A DNA stretch of 64,000 bases, taken from positions 1-64,000 of the forward strand of contig NZ_JANTYS010000021.1 in assembly GCF_024808255.1 (NCBI RefSeq), given 5' to 3'. Positions 51,856-61,238 of the stretch are shown one piece after another. The notes under the pieces are model-generated. The model was not told the DNA's origin. It saw nothing but the letters and a program-made list of their open reading frames with translations, and made no database searches. The stretch comes from Mucilaginibacter dorajii. GTDB taxonomy: Bacteria > Bacteroidota > Bacteroidia > Sphingobacteriales > Sphingobacteriaceae. Each line of letters opens with the position of its first letter. Position 1 is the stretch's first letter. A program made the position numbers and the translations under genes.

Positions 51856-52974
51856 AAAAATGCTATAGTAATAGGCGCGGGCATAGTTGGCCTGGCCACT
51901 TCACGTGCCCTGGCCATGCGTGGTTACAAAGTAACTGTATTTGAGCGTAATGAGCGCGCTGTTGGCGCATCCATCCGCAATTTTGGAATGATATGGCCAA
52001 TTGGGCAGGCTACCGGCCCAATGTATGAACGTGCCATGTTATCGCGCAGCATCTGGAAAACCATTTGCACCGAAGCAAAGATCTGGCATGATGAAGTTGG
52101 CTCGTTTCACCTGGCTTATCATGATGATGAACTACAGGTAATTGAAGAATATGTAGCAGCCAACAAACAATATCGCGATTGCGCGTTATTAACCCCGGCC
52201 GAAGCCCTTGCCAAATCACCGGCTATAAAAACCGAAGGCTTAAAAGGCGCTTTATGGAGCGGCGAAGAAATGATCATCGAATCGCGCGAGGCGGTAGGGC
52301 AGGTAGCCCAATACCTGGCCGATAAATTTGGCGTAGAATTTCATTGGAACACCGCTATCAGTCGTATCGAACATCCAAAGGTATACTCGGGCAAAACAAC
52401 CTGGGAGGCCGACGAGATTTACATTTGCAGTGGTGCCGATTTTGAAACCTTATATCCGGAGCTTTTTGCCGAAACTAAAATTACCAAATGTAAATTGCAA
52501 ATGATGCGTTTAGTTAGTCAGCCTGATGGATGGCGTATTGGTCCGTCACTTTGCGGCGGTTTATCAATGATCCATTACCCGGGTTTCCAGGTAGCGCCAT
52601 CGTTACCGGCCTTGCGTAAACGTTATGAGGAAGAGTATGCCACACACCTTAAATGGGGCATCCACGTAATGGCATCGCAAAATGGAAACGGTGAGCTAAC
52701 CATCGGCGATTCGCACGAGTATGGCCTGGTTCATGACCCATTTGATAAAGCATTTATTAATGATTTGATAACGGGCTACTTACACACCTTTGCTAATTTT
52801 AAGGATTGGAAGCTACTGCAATCATGGCATGGTATTTTGCCACGCATGACCAACGGCGCAACCGAACTGATTGTTGATATTGAACCGGGCGTAACTATCA
52901 TCAATGGCCTTGGCGGCAACGGTATGACGCTTTCATTAGGCCTATGTGAACAGACGATAGCTGCAAGATCATAG
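51850..52974 (+). CDS. TIGR03364-type FAD-dependent oxidoreductase (aminophosphonate-associated)
   Basis: A 374-residue amine oxidase-like flavoprotein of the DAO superfamily. The FAD-binding GxGxxG is at 9-14 (IGAGIVGL) with E32 ending strand two. ASIRNFGMIWPIGQ (~50-63) is the signature of the TIGR03364 group, which by synteny is linked to phosphonate catabolism and proposed to oxidise aminophosphonates related to 2-aminoethylphosphonate. WHGILPRMTNG and VTIINGLGGNGMTLSLG near the C-terminus complete the FAD and substrate site. Its nearness to a PhnZ-like oxygenase agrees with that role. The start codon lies in a DNA repeat; no other ATG would keep the Rossmann strand. Confidence 0.87.
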   Translation: MNKNAIVIGAGIVGLATSRALAMRGYKVTVFERNERAVGASIRNFGMIWPIGQATGPMYERAMLSRSIWKTICTEAKIWHDEVGSFHLAYHDDELQVIEEYVAANKQYRDCALLTPAEALAKSPAIKTEGLKGALWSGEEMIIESREAVGQVAQYLADKFGVEFHWNTAISRIEHPKVYSGKTTWEADEIYICSGADFETLYPELFAETKITKCKLQMMRLVSQPDGWRIGPSLCGGLSMIHYPGFQVAPSLPALRKRYEEEYATHLKWGIHVMASQNGNGELTIGDSHEYGLVHDPFDKAFINDLITGYLHTFANFKDWKLLQSWHGILPRMTNGATELIVDIEPGVTIINGLGGNGMTLSLGLCEQTIAARS

Positions 52975-53028
52975 TTGATGGTTCATAGATCATAGCAATA
53001 TTTGAAACCAAACTCTGAACGTTTAATT

Positions 53029-53062
53029 ACTCAGAACTCAAAACTTACAACTCAAAACTGAA
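53029..53062 (+). repeat. ACTCAAAACT phrase repeat before the phospholipase gene
   Basis: Three degenerate copies of ACTCA-AAACT words fill the end of the 89-base gap between the FAD oxidoreductase and phospholipase genes and stop at the ATG. No separate promoter is seen, so the gene is probably read from the operon promoter. Confidence 0.55.
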
Positions 53063-53063
53063 T

Positions 53064-55601
53064 ATGCTCGATACCAGGCGGGATTTTATTAAGAAAGCGG
53101 CATTATTAACCGGCGCTGCCGGTTTGGCCAGTATTTTACCCGAATCTATTCAAAAAGCGATGGCCATTAACCCGGCACCCGGCAGTACTTATATGGATGC
53201 CGAACATGTGGTGATCCTGATGCAGGAAAACCGCTCGTTTGATCATACTTATGGTATGTTGAAAGGCGTGCGCGGATACAATGATCCACGCGCTATCGAT
53301 TTGCCAAATAAAAATAAGGTTTGGTTGCAATCCAACAAAAAAGGCGAAACTTATGCGCCTTTCCATTTGGATATTAAAAATACCAAAGCAACCTGGATGA
53401 GCTCGTTACCGCATTCATGGGCCAACCAGGTAAATGCCCGTAACGATGGTAAGTTTGACCAATGGCTTAACGTAAAACGTAACAGCATTAAGGAATATTC
53501 AAATATGCCTTTAACCATGGGTTTCCACAATCGCGAGGATATTCCCTTTTATTACGCGCTTGCTGATGCCTTTACCGTTTGTGATCAAAACTTTTGCTCG
53601 GCGTTAACGGGTACAAACCCTAACCGTTTGTATTTTTGGAGCGGCACCATCCGTGCCGAGCAGCATGAAAATTCATTGGCCCACGTTTGGAACGATGATA
53701 TGGATTATGGTACCCTTAATTGGGCTACCTTCCCCGAGCGTTTGGAGGATCATGAAATTTCATGGAAACATTATCAGAATGAAATAGCTATTGATACCGG
53801 TTTGGAGGGAGAAGAAGATCCGTGGTTGTCAAATTTTCAGGATAATCCTTTGGAGTTTTTTGGGCAGTACAATATCAAACTGTATGATAAGCACATAGCT
53901 CACCTGCAAAAACGTTCGACCGTTCTGCCTGATGAAATAGCAGCTGTTGAAAAACAAATTGCCGCTTTGCCTGTGGGTGATGCGCACATCGATCATCTTA
54001 AAAAGCAATTGAAGCAAAAGAACCGCGACCTGGATAATATCAAAAAAGATATGGCCAGCCTTGATCCCGGTAAGTTTGCCAAACTATCGCAACGCGAAAA
54101 AAACCTGCACCAAAAAGGTTTTGTAACCAATACCAATGATCCGCATTACCGCACCTTAAGTCCGCTTAAATATAATGACGAGGGTACCGAACGCGAAGTA
54201 CTTGTGCCTAAAGGCGATGTACTGCACCAGTTTAGGGAAGATGTAAAAGGTGGCCAACTGCCAACAGTTTCATGGCTATCGGCACCCGAGCATTTTTCCG
54301 ATCACCCAAGTTCGGCCTGGTATGGTGCCTGGTATGTATCAGAAGTGCTGGATATTTTAACTCAAAACCCGGATGTTTGGAAAAAGACCATCTTTGTTTT
54401 GGCTTACGATGAAAATGACGGATACTTTGACCACGTGCCACCATTTGTAGCACCACATCCGCATAAAGAAGGCACCGGCAAGGTATCTAAAGGAATTGAT
54501 ACCAGTGTTGAGTTTGTAACTTACGAGCAGGAAAAAGCCCGCAATAACTATCCCGAGGTTTACGACCGAGAAAGCGCGATTGGCTTAGGCTACCGTGTGC
54601 CTTTGGTAATTGCGTCACCATGGAGCAGGGGCGGCTGGGTCAACTCCGAAGTGTTTGACCATACTTCCACTCTGCAGTTCCTGGAGAAATTCCTGAGCCA
54701 TAAAACCGGCAAAAACGTTGTGGAGCCAAATATCAGCAACTGGAGGCGTACCGTTTGCGGCGATCTATCTACAACCTTCCGCCCGTATAACGGCGAAAAG
54801 ATTGAAAACCCGGAGTTTGTGGCTAAAGATGTATTTTTAGAAAGCATCCACAAGGCGCAGTTCAAAAAATTGCCAACAGATTATAAATTGCTAACTGCTG
54901 ATGAGATAGCGCAGATCAACCAAAATCCATATTCGTCGCCTTATATGCCCCAGCAGGAAAAAGGTATTAAGCCATCATCGGCTTTGCCATACCAGTTGTA
55001 TGCCGATGGTAAATTAAGCGCCGATAAAAAATCATTCGAAATAAAGTTCAATGCGAGTAAGCAATTATTTGGCGATAAGGCTTTAGGATCGCCATTTAAT
55101 GTTTACGCGCCGGGCAAGTATGCCAGCTTTAAAGATGCGCAGCAAATGGAACCATTGCGTACCTGGGCTTACGCCGTTACCGCCGGTGATACCCTTGCCG
55201 ATGTATGGCCTTTGCATGAATTTGAAAATGGAGAATACCACCTGCGCACTTATGGGCCAAACGGTTTTTACCGCGAATACAAAGGCAACGCTGCCGACCC
55301 ATTGGTTGATGTGTTGTGCGATTATAAACAAGGGAACATAGCGCTGAAATTAGCTAACCATAGTGCAGATAAGACTTACAGCGTTGAAATAACAGATCAT
55401 GCTTATAAAGCCAATAATCATAAACTGGCATTAAATAAAAAAGGCGCAAGCTCGCTTGTGCTCGATCTGTCAAAAAGCCACGGCTGGTATGATTTCAGTG
55501 TTAAAATAACCGGCAGCCATAGCTTTGAGAAAAGATTTGCAGGCCGTGTAGAAACCGGTAACCACAGCTATACCGATCCGTTAATGGGTAAGATGGTTTA
55601 A
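53064..55601 (+). CDS. Phosphocholine-specific phospholipase C, Tat-exported
   Basis: An 845-residue PF04185 phospholipase C of the PlcN/PlcH type, which cleaves phosphatidylcholine-like lipids into diacylglycerol and the phospho-headgroup. A Tat signal is present (TRRDFIKKAALLTG, R5-R6; A-rich end ~32-36). Catalytic blocks: VVILMQENRSFDHTYG (~51-66), FCSALTGTNPNRLYFW, WLSAPEHFSDHPSS, LAYDENDGYFDHVPP and ASPWSRGGWV. C-terminal ~650-845 are the two beta-domains of the family. A Lys/Gln-rich, probably coiled-coil insertion lies at ~275-350. It could also release phosphonate headgroups from phosphonolipids, which would feed its operon partners (speculative). Last gene of the operon. Confidence 0.92.
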   Translation: MLDTRRDFIKKAALLTGAAGLASILPESIQKAMAINPAPGSTYMDAEHVVILMQENRSFDHTYGMLKGVRGYNDPRAIDLPNKNKVWLQSNKKGETYAPFHLDIKNTKATWMSSLPHSWANQVNARNDGKFDQWLNVKRNSIKEYSNMPLTMGFHNREDIPFYYALADAFTVCDQNFCSALTGTNPNRLYFWSGTIRAEQHENSLAHVWNDDMDYGTLNWATFPERLEDHEISWKHYQNEIAIDTGLEGEEDPWLSNFQDNPLEFFGQYNIKLYDKHIAHLQKRSTVLPDEIAAVEKQIAALPVGDAHIDHLKKQLKQKNRDLDNIKKDMASLDPGKFAKLSQREKNLHQKGFVTNTNDPHYRTLSPLKYNDEGTEREVLVPKGDVLHQFREDVKGGQLPTVSWLSAPEHFSDHPSSAWYGAWYVSEVLDILTQNPDVWKKTIFVLAYDENDGYFDHVPPFVAPHPHKEGTGKVSKGIDTSVEFVTYEQEKARNNYPEVYDRESAIGLGYRVPLVIASPWSRGGWVNSEVFDHTSTLQFLEKFLSHKTGKNVVEPNISNWRRTVCGDLSTTFRPYNGEKIENPEFVAKDVFLESIHKAQFKKLPTDYKLLTADEIAQINQNPYSSPYMPQQEKGIKPSSALPYQLYADGKLSADKKSFEIKFNASKQLFGDKALGSPFNVYAPGKYASFKDAQQMEPLRTWAYAVTAGDTLADVWPLHEFENGEYHLRTYGPNGFYREYKGNAADPLVDVLCDYKQGNIALKLANHSADKTYSVEITDHAYKANNHKLALNKKGASSLVLDLSKSHGWYDFSVKITGSHSFEKRFAGRVETGNHSYTDPLMGKMV

Positions 55602-55626
55602 AAGCTTCATTTATACGTTTATTTTT

Positions 55627-55661
55627 AACCCGGCGGCTTGTGTTAAGTTGTCGGGTTTTTT
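55627..55661 (+). terminator. terminator after phospholipase C
   Basis: An eight-bp stem AACCCGGC/GTCGGGTT (55627-55634, 55650-55657) with one G-T pair, followed by further T, 25 bases after the stop codon. Confidence 0.75.
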
Positions 55662-55740
55662 GTTTATAGTAATCCGGTTTAAGGTAACCTGATGCATAAT
55701 TGGGCCTGGTTAAAAGGTCCAGCTACATTCGACACCGTAT

Positions 55741-55901
55741 TGGCAACAACGGGTACAAATATTTAGGTGCGTCTAAATTGCGGATACACCAGTTTAGTGT
55801 TAACCTTGTGAAAATATAAATATTTGATTTTTAGATATTTATAAAACATACATCTGAAATGTGTTAAGTTATGTTAACCCAATTAGATGCGTTTGCCCTG
55901 T
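55741..55901 (-). repeat. dispersed repeat, copy 2 (pair with 1584-1741)
   Basis: In opposite orientation to copy 1. The 24-base core 55862-55885 is its exact reverse complement. The GGTTAACAC block and the TTAGACGCACCTAAATATT end are also conserved. The inner inverted repeat (TATAAATAT with ATATTTATA) pairs as in copy 1 but with another sequence. It lies 83 bases before the ECF sigma gene. Confidence 0.7.
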
Positions 55902-55983
55902 ACCTCAAACAAAAAAGTTTTTTATTTAAAAATAATCTTGTAAATATGCCTATCCAATTCAGAAACCGTTTTACAGTCCATTT

Positions 55984-56574
55984 ATGCTTCCAGCGAAGGA
56001 ATATCAAATGTGGCCCGATGCTAAATTATTAGATTTACTAAGGCTGGATGACCGTGAGGCATTTGAAATACTGTACAATAAATATTCGGCTAAACTTTTC
56101 CACGCAGCTTACAATTTATTCAGGGACAGCGATGTTTGTGAAGACCTGGTGCAGGAATTGTTTATTGACCTTTGGACCAAACGAAATCAGCTCAACATCA
56201 CCTCGCTTGAATCCTATTTAAAAGTTGCCATCCGCCACCGGGTTATCTATTATATTCGTACTCAAAAGGCCACGCTTGATTTGGCGTTGATAGAAGAATT
56301 GATAGAAAAATATACGGCTGATAGTAAACTGCTGCAAAACGACATTAGCCAGCTATTGGAAACTAATGTGGCGCAACTTCCCGAAAAATGCCGGCAGATA
56401 TTTACGCTTAGTCGTAAAGAGTATTTATCTAATAAAGAGATCGCTTCGCGGTTAAACATCTCCATAAAAACCGTCGAAAACCAGATGACCATTGCTTTAC
56501 GCTACCTGCGTACCGGCTTAACCGATTACCTGCCTTCGGTTGTTGCTTTGCTTATGGTTTATATGATGAGTTAG
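55984..56574 (+). CDS. ECF sigma-70 factor of the second Sus locus
   Basis: A 196-residue ECF sigma factor. Region 2 spans ~25-95 (FEILYNKYSAKLFHAAYNLFRD, CEDLVQELFIDLWTKRNQ) and region 4 ~130-180 (LPEKCRQIFTLSRKEYLSNKEIASRL, KTVENQMTIALRYLR). A hydrophobic C-terminal tail (VVALLMVYMMS) is common in this Bacteroidota group. It precedes the FecR gene by 91 bases and presumably drives the SusC/SusD/SusE genes that follow when their substrate is sensed. Confidence 0.92.
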   Translation: MLPAKEYQMWPDAKLLDLLRLDDREAFEILYNKYSAKLFHAAYNLFRDSDVCEDLVQELFIDLWTKRNQLNITSLESYLKVAIRHRVIYYIRTQKATLDLALIEELIEKYTADSKLLQNDISQLLETNVAQLPEKCRQIFTLSRKEYLSNKEIASRLNISIKTVENQMTIALRYLRTGLTDYLPSVVALLMVYMMS

Positions 56575-56665
56575 TATTTGTTAATCCAATAATAACAATC
56601 TAAAAAAACTTTAAACTTCTTTAGGGGGTAGGGCATGCCAAATGCATCCTACACTTATATAAACC

Positions 56666-57628
56666 ATGAGAAAGTTTAATTCCAGGAAAAAAAAGCGCTC
56701 TGCTAAGGATCAATCCCTGCAGGAAGAACTCGTTAATCAATACTTTGATAAAGTTGATTTGGGTAGCCAGCCCGAAGCCAATGACCATGGTGTTGAATTC
56801 AACAGGGATAAAGTATACAACCGGATTACAGCTGCAATTGATGGAGCGGAAAAATCAGCCCCGGCTTTTAACAAGAAGTGGCTGGTTGCTGCCTCCATGC
56901 TGGCAGGCTTATGTTTTGCCGCGTACATCTATCGCGATACAATCCTTAATTATGTTTCTCCGGTTGCTGTTAAGCAAGTGATGGCGGCAAATGGTAAGAT
57001 CATGAATGTTACCCTTGCCGATGGTACCAAAGTTTGGCTTAACGGCGGCAGCAAATTAACCTATCCAGAAAAATTCCGGGGGGATAAAAGGGAAATTACT
57101 TTAGTGGGCGAAGCTTTTTTGGATGTAACCCATGATACACAACGGTCTTTTATTGTGCATACCGGCAATATTGGTACCCAGGTTTTAGGCACCAGTTTCA
57201 ATGTAAAAGCCTACCCCGAAGATAATTTTGTAAAAGTTGATGTGCTTACCGGTAAGGTTGGTGTTATAGGCAAAGCGCATAACACCAATGAATCACAAAC
57301 TATTTTTTTAACACCCGCCCAGGAGGTGATGTTTAACAAGGATAACAACATCGCAGTAAAAAAAGAAGCTGTTGACGTGAATGTGCTTACCTCCTGGACA
57401 AACGGAGAATTTGTATTTAAAAATATGCCCCTGCCCGAAGTGTTAAACAGCATTGAACACCGCTTTAATGTTAAGGTTAGTGCCGATATTAACCTGGTGA
57501 GGTGCTCCATATCGGCCAATTTTACCAATGTATCGCTGGTAAATATCATGAAGATCATGTCGAAACTGGTGAAAGGGAAAGCTATACAGGAAGGTAATGG
57601 TTACCGGCTTAAAGGCAAGGGCTGCTGA
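56666..57628 (+). CDS. FecR-family anti-sigma factor
   Basis: A 320-residue inner-membrane anti-sigma protein, shorter than its counterpart at 19236. It has a very basic start (FNSRKKKRSAK), a short cytosolic region, a transmembrane helix at ~72-92, a FecR domain ~108-205 (LADGTKVWLNGGSKLTYP, LVGEAFLDVTHD) and a DUF4974 domain ~250-318. It would pass the signal from the STN domain of the next SusC to the ECF factor upstream. Confidence 0.92.
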   Translation: MRKFNSRKKKRSAKDQSLQEELVNQYFDKVDLGSQPEANDHGVEFNRDKVYNRITAAIDGAEKSAPAFNKKWLVAASMLAGLCFAAYIYRDTILNYVSPVAVKQVMAANGKIMNVTLADGTKVWLNGGSKLTYPEKFRGDKREITLVGEAFLDVTHDTQRSFIVHTGNIGTQVLGTSFNVKAYPEDNFVKVDVLTGKVGVIGKAHNTNESQTIFLTPAQEVMFNKDNNIAVKKEAVDVNVLTSWTNGEFVFKNMPLPEVLNSIEHRFNVKVSADINLVRCSISANFTNVSLVNIMKIMSKLVKGKAIQEGNGYRLKGKGC

Positions 57629-57707
57629 TAAATAGCCAATTCATAAAAATATAACCAATTATTAACTAACCCAAATTATAAAGGATGATGACATAGATAC
57701 ATAAAAA

Positions 57708-57735
57708 ACCCTGATCAAAGGGATTTGAACAGGGT
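57708..57735. other. hairpin between FecR and SusC genes
   Basis: ACCCTG (57708-57713) and CAGGGT (57730-57735) around 16 bases. Same position as the 20501-20525 hairpin of the first Sus locus; it may reduce read-through from sigma/FecR into SusC. Confidence 0.4.
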
Positions 57736-57829
57736 GCTTAAAATGCCAGGTTATTCATAAGTGCAACGTTTAGAGGTCCAATTCAGAACAAAGCACTTCA
57801 GTTTCAAACACTTTAATTATCTCAAATCT

Positions 57830-60800
57830 ATGAATATATCTCTATTTTCAAATGGAGTAGTTCGTTATGTATTAATATTAATGAAATTTACCTCGCTCGC
57901 CTGCTTCGTGGTTTGCTTTATGTGCCTTTCGGCCGTGGCAAACGACTCATTTGGCCAGAAATTTTTGGAGGTATCGGTTACGCTTAAGCTCAAAAATACC
58001 AAGCTTACCGATGCCCTTGATAAAATTTCGGCCGATAAACATATCAAATTCGCTTATGCTGATAATGTACTTAAGCCGGACTTTAGGGTGAGTTTAAACG
58101 CCAAAAATAAAAGCATCAAAGAAGTGCTTTACGAGGTGCTTACTCCATTTAACCTCAGCTACAAAATTATTGATGATGTAGTAGTTATCGACGAAAAAAC
58201 CGAGCTGGAAAGCAGTACGGGCGGCATTCAGCAAGCCCCACCTGTACCCATAAAAATAACAGGTAAAATTACCGACGAGAACAACCAGCCATTCCCCGGC
58301 GTAGGTATAAAAATTAAGGGTACCACAACAGGCACAATTACCGGTACCGACGGAACATTTACGCTTAACAATGTAAACAGCGATGAGATACTGGTTTTTA
58401 GCTTTATTGGTTATACCTCTAAAGAGGTAGCTGTAAACGGCCAGGCAATTATCAACTTGCAATTACTGCCCGAGCGTACATCATTAAATGAAGTAGTAGT
58501 GGTGGGTTACGGAACCCAAAAACGCGCTAATATTATCGGCGCTGTCGACCAGATTTCGTCAAAAGCAATTGAGGGAAAGCCATCGGTTAATTTAACCCAG
58601 GCTTTGCAGGGCACATCGCCCAACCTTATTATTCAACAAACCAATTCTGAGCCGGGCGCATACCAAAATATTAATATTCGTGGTGTAAGTACTTTGGGGA
58701 ATAATAGTCCGCTGGTGGTTATTGATGGGATAACCGGTGGCGATATTAACTTACTTAATCCGCAGGATATTGAAAGCGTATCGGTATTGAAAGATGCCGG
58801 TAGTGCTGCCATATATGGTTCACGATCTGCAAACGGCGTAATTTTAGTTACTACTAAAAAGGGAAAGAAAAACTCAAATACCCAGCTAACCTATAACGGG
58901 CAGGGCGGTGTACAGGAACCCCATGTGGGCTATAAACCTGTTCATAGCTATGAAAATGCGATACTACGTAACGAGGCCGTCGTTAATGCTGGTTTGCAGC
59001 CAATTTACAGCCCACAGCAAATCCGCGATTTTCAAACGCAGGGCGATAACCAGTGGTTTTTGGACGCTATTTTAAAGAACGCGGTGCTGCAAAATCACAA
59101 CCTTGCTTTAACGGGTGGTAATGCTACATCATCATACCTGGTATCGGCCGGCGTAACAGATCAGCGCAGCAACCTGGTAGGGCCAGATTATGGCTTACGC
59201 CGCTATAATTACAGGATTAACTTAAGTAGCGAATACGGTAAATTAAAGCTAACCAGTATTTTGGCTTACTCCCGTACCGAAATTAAAGAGCACTCTTATA
59301 ATACATCAACATTGATTGTCGATGCAGGTCGTACCCCAACTTACTACAAAATTAAAGACGACCAGGGCCGCTATTTAACCAACGATGTGTTGACGGAGTT
59401 TAATCCTTTGGGCATCCTGGAACAAGGGGGCTATCGAAAAAGGGATAATGATAACATCTTTGGAAACCTGAATGCCGAGTTGGCCATTACCAAAGATTTT
59501 AAATTAAAGGGAGTTTTTGGCGGTACGCTTTTAGCAAATCACATGTTTGGACGGGTGATTGAGGTTGATTATTTTCCGAAGGGGACGTACGGTGCTGATA
59601 GGAACACAGATGACGAGAATAACAAAAACCTGTTTTTGAATACACAGGTACTTGCCGAATATGCTAAAACATTCAATAAATCACACAATGTAGATGTGTT
59701 GATAGGCGTGGCAAACGAATCAACAACTAACCAGGCCAATTATCTTCACCTTAAATATACCGATCCTGAATTAGGTACGCCAGTAACAGGTACCGTTATT
59801 GATCCCTCGTCGTCGGCAACAAACAACAACACTACCGAGAGTAGTTTGAATTCGTTGTTCGGTCGTGCCAGTTATAATTTTCAAAATAAAATTTATGGCG
59901 AGTTGGATTTCAGGATAGACGCCTCATCAAAATTTAACACGCAAAACCGTAACGCTTTTTTTCCTTCGGGCTCCGTTGGTTATCGGCTTAGCGAAGAGGA
60001 TTTTATGCAAGACTATCGCGATAAATATGGCGATTTGAAGCTGCGCGCCTCATACGGTATTTTGGGCAACCAAAACGTAGGCGATTACCAGTATCAGCGT
60101 ACCTATGGCCCCTTCCAGAATGCTTATGGCTTTAATAACGCAGGCGTTGGTGGTGCTGCGATATCATTTGCCAATCCTGATATCCGTTGGGAACGCGCTG
60201 CTACCTTTAACGTCGGTGTGGACGCGGGTTTCTTTAAAAACACGCTGAGCATTTCTGCCGATTATTTTAATAAGATAACCAAAGATATCCTGTTGCCACC
60301 GATAGTGCCAGGTACATTTGGCGCAAGTTTGCCAGATTATAACGCGGGTAAAGTTCAAAACAGGGGATGGGAACTTACGTTAAACTATCGCTTATCCGGC
60401 AAAAACTTTAACCACACCTTTTCATTTAACGTAGCCGACACCAAAAATAAAGTTTTATACCTTGAAGGCGGTGACCAGATTAGCACTTACGACGAATTAC
60501 AGATCATCAACAAGGTTGGCTTGCCAATCGGTTCGTATGTCGGCCTGAAACGTGATGGTTATTTTCAAAACCTTAATGATATCCAGAATGGAGCAAAACC
60601 TGCGGGTTTAACTGTTTCGCCGGGTGATAACCGCTATGTGGACGTTAATAAAGATGGGGTAATTGATGATAATGACAGGTTTGTGTTGGGTAACGGTTTC
60701 CCAAGATTAACATTTGGATTTACCTATAACGTAACTTATAAGGGTTTTGATCTTAACTTGTTTATGCAAGGCGTAGGTAAACGTAGCGTGTTTATTCGCG

Positions 60801-61228
60801 GTGAGCAGGTTGAGCCATTCCATTTCAATTATTCGCAGGTAATTTACCAGCACCAGTTAGATTATTGGACACCGCAAAATCCAGATGCGCGTTATCCGCG
60901 CCTGGCTGCCAGCGGCAGTCAATCCAATACTAATAATTTCCGCCGCGGATCTGATATGTACATTTTTGACGGATCGTACCTGAGGGTTAAAAATGTAACC
61001 TTTGGTTATACGTTGCCACAGGGAGTGGCCAAAGCTATTGGGATGCATAAGGTTAGGGCATATGTATCCGGCCAAAATATCCTCACTTTTTCTGGCCTGA
61101 AGTTCCTCGACCCCGAAACAACCGAACTCAATAATAATGCGAGTGTTCCTTATGGCGGCGGCGCAAACAGCGGCAGGTCATACCCTACACCAATATATTA
61201 TGGGTTTGGTATTGATGTAACACTATAA
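57830..61228 (+). CDS. SusC/RagA TonB-linked transporter with STN domain
   Basis: A ~1132-residue transporter. I choose ATG 57830: the protein then begins with a normal extended signal region (hydrophobic ~12-37, cleavage near SFGQ at 43). An upstream in-frame GTG at 57761 only adds 23 residues lacking signal character. Domains: STN ~46-120, carboxypeptidase-like ~142-215, LNEVVVVGYG box near 221-230, plug to ~345 (IRGVSTLGNNSPLVVIDGI, SVSVLKDAGSAAIYGSRSANGVI), then barrel to the C-terminal FGIDVTL. STN plus the ECF/FecR genes upstream make it a self-sensing importer. Its SusD starts 10 bases after its stop. Confidence 0.94.
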   Translation: MNISLFSNGVVRYVLILMKFTSLACFVVCFMCLSAVANDSFGQKFLEVSVTLKLKNTKLTDALDKISADKHIKFAYADNVLKPDFRVSLNAKNKSIKEVLYEVLTPFNLSYKIIDDVVVIDEKTELESSTGGIQQAPPVPIKITGKITDENNQPFPGVGIKIKGTTTGTITGTDGTFTLNNVNSDEILVFSFIGYTSKEVAVNGQAIINLQLLPERTSLNEVVVVGYGTQKRANIIGAVDQISSKAIEGKPSVNLTQALQGTSPNLIIQQTNSEPGAYQNINIRGVSTLGNNSPLVVIDGITGGDINLLNPQDIESVSVLKDAGSAAIYGSRSANGVILVTTKKGKKNSNTQLTYNGQGGVQEPHVGYKPVHSYENAILRNEAVVNAGLQPIYSPQQIRDFQTQGDNQWFLDAILKNAVLQNHNLALTGGNATSSYLVSAGVTDQRSNLVGPDYGLRRYNYRINLSSEYGKLKLTSILAYSRTEIKEHSYNTSTLIVDAGRTPTYYKIKDDQGRYLTNDVLTEFNPLGILEQGGYRKRDNDNIFGNLNAELAITKDFKLKGVFGGTLLANHMFGRVIEVDYFPKGTYGADRNTDDENNKNLFLNTQVLAEYAKTFNKSHNVDVLIGVANESTTNQANYLHLKYTDPELGTPVTGTVIDPSSSATNNNTTESSLNSLFGRASYNFQNKIYGELDFRIDASSKFNTQNRNAFFPSGSVGYRLSEEDFMQDYRDKYGDLKLRASYGILGNQNVGDYQYQRTYGPFQNAYGFNNAGVGGAAISFANPDIRWERAATFNVGVDAGFFKNTLSISADYFNKITKDILLPPIVPGTFGASLPDYNAGKVQNRGWELTLNYRLSGKNFNHTFSFNVADTKNKVLYLEGGDQISTYDELQIINKVGLPIGSYVGLKRDGYFQNLNDIQNGAKPAGLTVSPGDNRYVDVNKDGVIDDNDRFVLGNGFPRLTFGFTYNVTYKGFDLNLFMQGVGKRSVFIRGEQVEPFHFNYSQVIYQHQLDYWTPQNPDARYPRLAASGSQSNTNNFRRGSDMYIFDGSYLRVKNVTFGYTLPQGVAKAIGMHKVRAYVSGQNILTFSGLKFLDPETTELNNNASVPYGGGANSGRSYPTPIYYGFGIDVTL

Positions 61229-61238
61229 TTTGATCAAC

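Noticed and set aside
57761..57829. GTG start of the third STN-type SusC at 57761
   Set aside because: The added 23 residues are not signal-like; ATG 57830 gives a normal extended signal region.
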